Shown here: in pieces, positions 12,801 through 21,800 of the stretch
Position numbering within the stretch: the first letter of the stretch is position 1
How the letters are laid out: every line of letters begins with the position of its first letter
Source: Choristoneura fumiferana
Lineage: Eukaryota; Arthropoda; Insecta; Lepidoptera; Tortricidae
Assembly (NCBI RefSeq): GCF_025370935.1
Contig: NC_133474.1
Location: forward strand, 13,762,872 to 13,826,871
DNA length: 64,000 nt
Direction: 5' to 3'
Notes under the pieces: generated by a model
Database searches by the model: none
Told to the model about the DNA's origin: nothing
The model's input: the letters and a program-made list of their open reading frames with translations, nothing else
Translations under genes and position numbers: made by a program

Positions 12801-15800
12801 TAACTCAGACAGTGTTCATATATTTTTAAGCAATTATGCAGCTCTGATAATTCATGCTCTCTGTACTTTTTTTTTAATTAGCCATTTTCTATGTCCCACT
12901 GCTGGGCAAAGGCCTCTCCCTCGGATTTCCAACTTCCCCTGTCGGCAGCTAAGTTTTGCCAGTCGTTTCTGAATGTTGTGTTCCGGGTCCGATCTTTTCT
13001 TTTGATACTCAAAATGCTGCGCTCCATAGCCCTCTGGCAAACCTTCAAGTTGGACTTCTGAATTTCGGTTAAGGACCATGTTTGGGCACCGTAGGTTAAG
13101 ATATACAGGGCAGTATACAAGAGTCTCTATACTTATAAAATTTAATACAATCTTTTGTCCACAGTTAATGCTGGCAACTGCTATAACATGTCTCTATGCT
13201 ATGTTGATGATGCTAGTTATAGTAGGCATAGCATTGCAAATCGTTGAAGACGGGTGGCTGGCTCCATCCAGTATTTTCACCGTAATAACGTTTGGTATTT
13301 TCTTCATCACGGCTGCACTGCATCCACAAGAGATCATATGTCTTATGTACCTGCTTGTGTATTATATCACCATCCCGAGCATGTACATGTTGTTGATTAT
13401 ATACTCCTTGTGTAATTTGAACAACGTCTCGTGGGGTACCAGGGAAGTGGCGCAGAAAAAGACGAAAAAGGTAAGATATTATATATTTTTCATCACACTT
13501 GCTCGTAAACAGTGTCGTAACATGCAGGCTACATTGGTTGCAGCCCCCCAAATAAAACCCTCGACCTTAATGTGCTTCTCATGAAACCCGTGGTCGGTAA
13601 ATGAGTCATTGCCTGTACTAATTTTCATGCCATGAAGCCCAAGGTCGGTAAATGAGTTTGTTACTGCATGGTGTGCTGCTGCTCCGTGCGCGCGCTGCAC
13701 ACGCATGCCATGCACATGCTGCGGCCCTCCAAGAGCGCAATCAGCGGTATCGGCAATTTAAAAAAAAATAGTTTTCTTTTACAAATATACAATTTTACTC
13801 GCAAATGTGATGAAAAACATTGTATGTCGCGTGGGCGGTAATAGAATTACGAACATCGAATCATTAAAGCCGTCAGTCTTCGACTTCGGGCTTCTAATAG
13901 ACTCTCGTTCGTAATTCCTTATTTACCGCCCTTAAGACACAATGTACTATAAATACACTCTTTATTGAACACCAAAACATAGTAAGCAGTATATAATAGA
14001 AAACACAGGAATATATTCAGAGTATGGAGGTTTTTTTATTTGGATAGAAATCAATTTAAAGCTTACTAATTTTTTTTTATTATTTACCCCATTAATTATT
14101 GTATAAGCATGGTTCTAACCATAGTTCTTGTTTTATAGGAAATCGAACAAGAGAACAAGGAAGCGGAAGAAGCTAAAAAGAAAATGGACACGCAAACTGT
14201 TAGAAAAATGTTCGGTAGCTCCGATGAGACAAGCGGTACTATGGAAATGAGCGTCGCTGGCTTGTTCAAGTGTATGTGTTGCACAAACCCGAAGGACCAC
14301 AAAGAAGATCTGCATCTGTTGCAAATTGCTCATTCGCTTGAAAAGCTGGAAAAGAGGCTGGACTCGCTGTGAGTAATTGCTGACTTACAGCCTTATTCAT
14401 AAAAAAACATTAATTGAGGTTTGATCGGTCTGTTACTTAGCAGACTGATTAAGCTTGTTAGACGGTTGTCAAGAAGTATGATTCATAAACGCTTGCTAGC
14501 AGTCTGCTAGTTGTTGAGCTGCTGATAGACGGATTAGACGCGTTATGTTGGCCATCTTGACAAATTAAAGACAAAAAAAGGCCTCATCGAGAATTAAAAA
14601 AAAATGACAGCAAATTAGCACGAAAAAAAAAGCGAGATGTTTGTTTTCCCGCCATTTCCGACCCGCATGTTTATTTTGTACCTAAGTGCAAAATGCCGTA
14701 ATTATATTATAATCCTAATTTTATTTTTTTCATATTTATTGTTAGTAAAGTTAAAGTAGCAGTAATAAATACCTAATTTACAGGATTTTTAAATACAAAT
14801 TCCTAAAAATATTTTTTCCTGGATTTTTTTTAATTTTTGCGTAACCCTCCCTTCACTAAAAATATCTTCGGTATGGTTTTTTGCTCTTGTCAAAGTCAGC
14901 TGTTCAAACTTGTGGCGGCCATTTTGTGACTTAGCAGGGAGATAAAGAAGGGTCTACGGTCGTCTAAATTTAGCAGAGCCTTGATCGACTGATTAGCGCT
15001 AACAGACGTTTATGAATCATGTTTTTAAGCATCGGGCCTTCAAGGAGCCTTCAAGGAGGCTCTTAACTTTTTATGAATAAGGCTGTTACTCTGTAAAGTA
15101 GAACATTAACCTCTTCTCCGCGAGAGTCATCCAGTCGTGACAACTAATGGAATGTCTCACATGCCACGGTCATCTATACATGACCAACATTCAACTAGAA
15201 ATTAATCCTTCTGCAATGGAATTAAAAATCAAGTTGATTTTGTGGTTTTTCTGTGGCGTACAGAGCACGTCACTTCGTTTGTTTTGTGGCGGTGAAGAGG
15301 TTAACCTTTTATGTTGTGAAATGTACGAGTGTTGCCTGCGACTTCGTCAGCGAAGGATTCGTTTATAAATAGCGGCGACGCACGATATACACCTGGCGTC
15401 TCAATCATATTCAGACTGCTGGACGGGCGCGGCGCAGCGAGGACTACGCATTGACCAAACCAACCAGTTAAATCAGGTGACGCGACGCGCAACGAGACCG
15501 GCCGCGCGCACATAGCTACCAAAATACTACTAATAAAATGAAACGAACTATTCCATTCGCAGTTAAATAATTATGCAAAATACCTTGACATTCTATTACA
15601 AATTATTTAAATATTTATAATATTGTAAGTAGTAAATTTGTAATTGTGCTCCCGATTCAGGAGACATTGCTTTTTTCAAATAGAAGCTACGACCAATAAT
15701 CGTGTGTGATTCGGTTCAAACTGGGACTTCGGATATCTCCTCACGTTTTTTCTATTCCGTGAACTGTTCGAAATCTGTCTTTCGAAAAATTTCAACGCCT

Positions 15801-18800
15801 ATAAGCTATTCTACTTACAATATACTTTGTCCTCAGTGGTGCTCATACAGAGGCGCCCGAGCCAGCGCCGCCGCGCCGCCGCTCATCGCTCCGGCTCCGC
15901 GAAACACTTTCCTTGCTACCAGAGTATGCGGAGAGCGACCTGTCCACTGATATACCTAAGGTACCGTTGCGTTAAAGAATAATAGCAATTATAACAATGA
16001 CAATACCGTATGTTTTTTTTCATTATCGACTAACAGAGTACTAAAATCTTGCAACTCTAAATGTGATTGGTGCTACAAATTTGGTACATATACATATATG
16101 TTGAGCTCTGATGCTGATAACCGATGTAATAAAGTTAAGTTAGGTTAAGATGTTGTAAGTAATAACAGTACCCGGCCTAAAGATTGCACATCGGTCTTTG
16201 GAAAGAGACTCGGCTAAGATCGTTGTCACACACACTACTTATGTGACGTTTGTCAGTCTTTGTACAGGTGCAATAGAGTACGGACGCATTTAGATGAAAA
16301 TATATAATAAAGAGTTGTTGAAACCCCCCAAAAGTAAATAGTACGATGGCATCTTTCGGAAAAAGAGGCAACTATCCTTTTTCTAGTAGTTGCAACAGCT
16401 CTGTATAGATATCCGAAGTTTACACGTCATTCATTTGAAGTAAACTATTTTATTAATTTATAGAAGTATTGGCATGACGTAAACTAATTACGTCCATAAA
16501 GGGCAGTATTTATTTGATATAAAACGTCACTTAATAAATACGATGATTGATGGACGGTGGCCAGTGTTCGGGAATCGTCGTGAATGCAGCCAATTGTCTT
16601 TTTCCAAAGACCGATGGGCAATCTTTATCGCCGGGTACAGATCTATTGAAATACTGCATTACTGTAGAGGCCGGGAAGTAGGGGGTTGCCGGCCAAGCAG
16701 ATATAGACAGGCAACCCCAGGTTCCGGCCGAGGCTTGTATAGTACTTTTCTCAAACATTACATGAAATAACATAAAAAAAACAAGAAATGAAACTGGCGG
16801 GACGCTAGTGTGGTCGCCCTGCTGTTTACGCGCGTGTCGCGCTGGCTGCTGGCTGCTGGCGGGCGGCTGCGGGCGGTGTTGCTGGGCGTGGGTCGCCTGC
16901 GTGTTGCAGAGCGCGCGTTGAAACAAAAGACGGTCGCATTGCCGGCCAGCGGCCTGCAAGGTTGTATGAAATCTCTTTGCAGGCCGCCAGAGTGACTGCG
17001 CGCACGCAGCTGAGCCGCAGCGCCTGCAGCGCGATACTTCTCGGCCTATTATTTGTAACACAACGACAATATTTCATGTAATGTTGGAGAAAAATGTTTT
17101 GCCATCGTATTTTGTCGGAAAAGTTCGTTTATCTTGCTTTCTCAATGAGCTCCAGTAAACTTCAGTAAGCTAGTAGAAAGATAAATACGAACTTATGCGA
17201 CAAAATACGATGGCAAAACATTATTCAATAGATCTGTACTGTACGTAACTGTCAATAATACTACGTACCACCTATGTACTGTAATTGGCTCTGTGTTGCT
17301 ATTCCCACTACATAACATAATATATTGTGTTTTTAGCTGTTGGTTCTCCTTAAATACTAAAAAGCTTTTAACTATTAAACAAACCTATAAAACCCGCTTT
17401 TATTGTTATTTTCACCTGTACCTGTACTATATCATTGTATCTATGAATATTACGGAATCTTTGAATTAGTTATATTTTTGTCGAGGGTTTCAATTCAAAA
17501 TGTTCACAAAAAGTTATTGTTTTCATAGGAGGAACGAGATGACTTGATCAACCCGTACTGGATAGAAGACCCAGACGTGAAGAAAGGAGAAGTAGATTTC
17601 TTGACCACCGCCGAAATACAGTTCTGGAAAGACCTCATCGACACCTACTTGCGGCCTATAGACGAGGACAGGGAAGAACAAGTTAGTTGCACACAACTTT
17701 CTGTACCCCCATTTTGAAAAAAAAAAAAACGTTTCTTGTACTCGTATGAGAATCCGATACATTTGTACTAAATTGATACAATCAAATTGCCGCAATTCTA
17801 TTAAATATGCAGCCCTTGACAAATGGACAGACAGACAACGGAGACTAAGTAATTGGGTCCCGATGGGGTTGGGACCCCTTTGGGTTTGTGGTCCTAACCA
17901 TAGTCCATACACATCGCTTGTAACAAGAAAGCGAATGAATAAAACCCTAATGAATAAATTCGTTGGCCAACAGGAGCGTATCAAACGGGACCTAAAGGAC
18001 CTGCGCGACAAGATGGTGTTCGCATTTGTGATGCTCAACGCCCTGTTCGTGCTAGTCATCTTTTTACTGCAGCTCAACCAAGACCAGCTACACTTCCAGT
18101 GGCCGTTCGGACAGCAGATAGGCATTTCTTACGACGAGGATTCAAATACGGTAAGTTATATCTTACTCTTAAGCCTGTTTTTATATTTCTTACGGCGACG
18201 ATTCCAATACGGGTCTCCTTCGTAATCCATAATATCGTTTGTCCTCATGTAATGTTTTCCATAATGATTATTTGCCATAACTCTTTTTTTTTAAACTAAA
18301 AAAAATCAGGAAATTTGAATTGGCCGTCCCGTAGAACTTTATAGGTTAAGTTAGGTTTATTTTATAACAACCAAGAATTATTTATTGATTTTAAGAAAAA
18401 AGAGTTATGGCAAATGATCATTATGGCAAAAATTACATTATAGATTTTAATATGTATGGATTCCAATCCAATATAGACCCTTCCAATATTGTAAGCTAAC
18501 AGCTTACTCTTAGGGCCTGTCTACACCGCGTTTTTTAATCGCGCACTTGTATCGATACAAACGCGATACGCACGCGAGTTGTAGCAGCTCCATGGAAAGA
18601 AAAACGTGCTGTCTGTGTGCAAAGGCTCTTACGCTTATATTTCACTTGGGGTTGCACGTTTGCGTTGTTTTATCGACATACTCGTATCCGTCGCTCTAGC
18701 TAGAAAAGATTGAGTGCAGCCATACTCAACCTTATTATGTTCCACAAATGTGTTGTAGCAATGGTGCAGCGGGGCGCTATAGGATTACAAGTCGGAAAGG

Positions 18801-21800
18801 GTTGAAAATCAACATAAATTATACTAGGCGGGCTTCATAAAGGAACTCGGCGGGCTGCACGCGTCCCGCTGGTTGAATATAGCTTATTTAGTGGATCTAT
18901 TTCGCTCACGCAAATATTTTGGCGAATACGCCAAGTGAAGGGACAGCGTTAGTATTATTATTGTAAACGCGATTTTAGAATGGTCTTGGAATCAATTGAT
19001 TAGTGATATCAATTACACAGAACTTATAATAATAGGAATAGAAATAGCACGCGAGCTAAAAGACCGAGAAAATCTAGGCAGTAATATTTCATTTGTTATT
19101 ACTAGGACGTTTATATTAAACTTCTAGACGCTTTTGACAATTAGACATTAAATCTTACTATCCTACTAATATTATAAACGCGAAAGTTTGTGTCTCTTTT
19201 ACGCTAAAATGGCTTAACGGATTTGGATTAAATTTTATGTGTAGTTAGCTGGACGTCTCAAATAACTCATAGGCTACTTTTTATCGCTATATTTCGAGGG
19301 GATTGAGTTAAAATACCGATATAACAATCACTAATTGTAGAGACGTGAATTTAGCACTGGTGTTTAGATATTCCGTCGAGAAATTCTGACGAGAATTATT
19401 GAGAATTCCCACGGGATTTTTTGCAAAATCTGGAAATTTCAATTCAAATGGTGGTTTAAAAAGGACTACATTGCATTGGTGAAGTACCAAATTCGCGGGC
19501 GGCCATGACACAACGGTATTTTGTGATAGATCCGGGAGCCGGTCGATTGACACCCGAAGGGGTAATTTTGCTAAAGGAAAGGACCAACAATGTGGCGGTA
19601 TCTGTGTTCAATTCAAGTTCAAGCTCTTATTATTATTTCTGTATGTCAATAACATTATGTCATTGTTATATAATTCGAATTTATATGGTCAGATCACAAT
19701 CAACCGCGACTACTTGATGTTGGAGCCGATCGGGTCGCTGTTCCTGATCTTTTTCGGGTCTGTGATGCTCGTGCAGTTCACTGGGATGCTGTTCCATCGC
19801 ATGGGAACGTTGACGCATCTCCTGTCCACGGTCAAGCTTGATTGGTACTTGACCAAATCGGTGAGTGTAATTTATTAATGTTAAGCTTGGAGTACTGACT
19901 GATAGCCGCTGTAGAAGAAAGATGTGTGGCAATCGTACACCGAAAAGAAGCTTTGAGAGATCCCTGCGCTGTAGAAACGTCAGTAATGATTTTTTAACGA
20001 AAGTCTACACCCTCACAGGGATTCAGAAATTCCACGCGGGTCGAGTGCGCATTGGGTACTTTACACACATCATTAAACTGCTACACAAGTCTGTGTAGGT
20101 GTCATAACGACGTTTTCCTTCACCGAAAGACTCATGGTAAATTGAAAGTATCATTATACTGTTAACGCGGGCCGATATGAATTCGGGTTAGAACCCTCGA
20201 CCATCTCTAGATTACCACAGCTTGTTTGTTACCAATGAATGTAAGTTTATTAACTTTGTTTTTTTGCTGTTATAGGAAGCTCAAATTGCATAAGGCTCCT
20301 AAAAATAAGACCTACTCAGCTTCTAAACCTTTAGAAGTCAATTTTATCAAACAATTTTTTTATTGCATTTGACACCTTGTCCACAGCCCAATGAACTAAC
20401 GCAACATGCAATGGTAGAGAACCGTGCTTTCAAGTTCATTAGTGAAGTGCAACAACTTAATACTGACGAGATGGAAGGCCGCGGTGTCGACAACACACAC
20501 GTCTCTAGAAGGAAGACAATATTCAACTTGGAACGGCGGAGGACTGCCAAACAAAATGTCGTCAATCTTGAAACCAATTTCGAGAAGAGACTTTCCACAG
20601 TCATACAAAATCCAGGTGAGGCTAGTGTGTTACGGTACTCTGCGATCAGACTATGCTTTTCGCACTACTCCTCGCTATGCTCATCACGATCCAGTGATGT
20701 TGCCCTTACTAGCCGCACACTGCTTTACTCGCTCTAGAGGTCTTTGTCTCGCGCACAAGAAGACAAAGTAACAAAAAATTAAAAGTCTGTGCCACCTTTC
20801 CTTGCCAATTCCTTTGCTTGCTGAGCGAGGCTGTCATTAAGGTATAAATATTATTCTTTTGAGGCAATATTAGCAGCACAACACACTTAATAAGGAAGTT
20901 TGCCTCAGATTATCTTTGCACTACGTACATCTTTTCTTTCACTCTTCGTGGAAACGAGGTGTAGCACTTATTTCACCACGTGTGTGTCATCATTAAGTGT
21001 TTAATGTCTAGGAAGCTAGCGCTGATCTCACGCAATGTAGAGCAACTTCACGCACTTACTACACAAAAAACAGTCCAGGAAAAATAAAATCGCGCCGCAA
21101 ATCCTCTAGTAAATACTTGATTCCAGTGGCTAATTATATTTATTTTTCTTTTACTAGATATGCTGGCGCGGTTACCATCTCTGGGCAGTACCACGGCGGC
21201 GCGGCGACTGACTTTGCGCGCGTTGCAGACGCGGCGCGATTCGGTGGTTGCTGAACGGCGGCGCTCGCAGTCGCAGTTGCAGTTAGCAAGAGACAGTCAG
21301 GCAATGCCGGTGGGTACACACCAAGGTGTAAGAGTCAGCCAGCCATGACAGAGATCCCTTCTCTATTTCTTCCTCTATTTTCAAATCATCATCCCAGCCT
21401 ATATACGTCCCACTACTGGGCACAGGCCTCCTCTCAGAACCAGAGGGCTTGGGCTATAGTTCCCACGCGGGCCCAGTGCGGATTGGGAACTTCACACGCA
21501 CCATTGAATTGCTTCGCAGGTTTGCGCAGGTTTCCTCACGATGTTTTCCTTCACCGCAAAGCTCGTGGTAAATTTCAAATGTAATTCCGCACATGAATTT
21601 GGAAAAACTCAGAGGTGCGAGCCGGGATTTGAACCCACGACCCTCTGTTCGAGAGGCGATAGGTCAAACCACTAGGCCACCACGGCTTTTTCTATTTTCA
21701 AATACCTAGCTAAAAAGGCAACAAAGTCAACAGGCTTAAAACTTAACGTGGGCATGTATTTCCAACAGCGTCAAGACTTAGGACGGCCGTCCACTTCAGG

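Larger units (their letters stand above)
15961..17528. other. CHS2 intron 14
   Basis: Contains a GC-rich repeat (16658-17092) and directly abutting it a foldback MITE (17093-17222). The rest is AT-rich with nothing recognised. Long ORFs on both strands at 16531-17077 come from the GC-rich repeat and have no family resemblance. Confidence 0.65.

Noticed and set aside
14366..14372. Premature stop in CHS2 after LDSL
   Set aside because: The TGA overlaps the donor CT|gtgagt. Splicing to 15837 restores the frame, so this is not a nonsense mutation.
15362..15410. Internal promoter with TATAAATAG in CHS2 intron 13
   Set aside because: The TATA-like sequence sits at the edge of a Helitron-like repeat fragment and no start site or ORF follows.
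16531..17077. Overlapping ORFs of up to 176 codons on both strands
   Set aside because: All derive from the GC-rich interspersed repeat also found at 49472. Ala/Arg/Pro composition is the only feature.
18151..19692. A second, mutually exclusive 59-codon exon in CHS2
   Set aside because: I looked for another LRDK...LLQLN-type segment with flanking AG/GT and found none, only short exon-end fragments.
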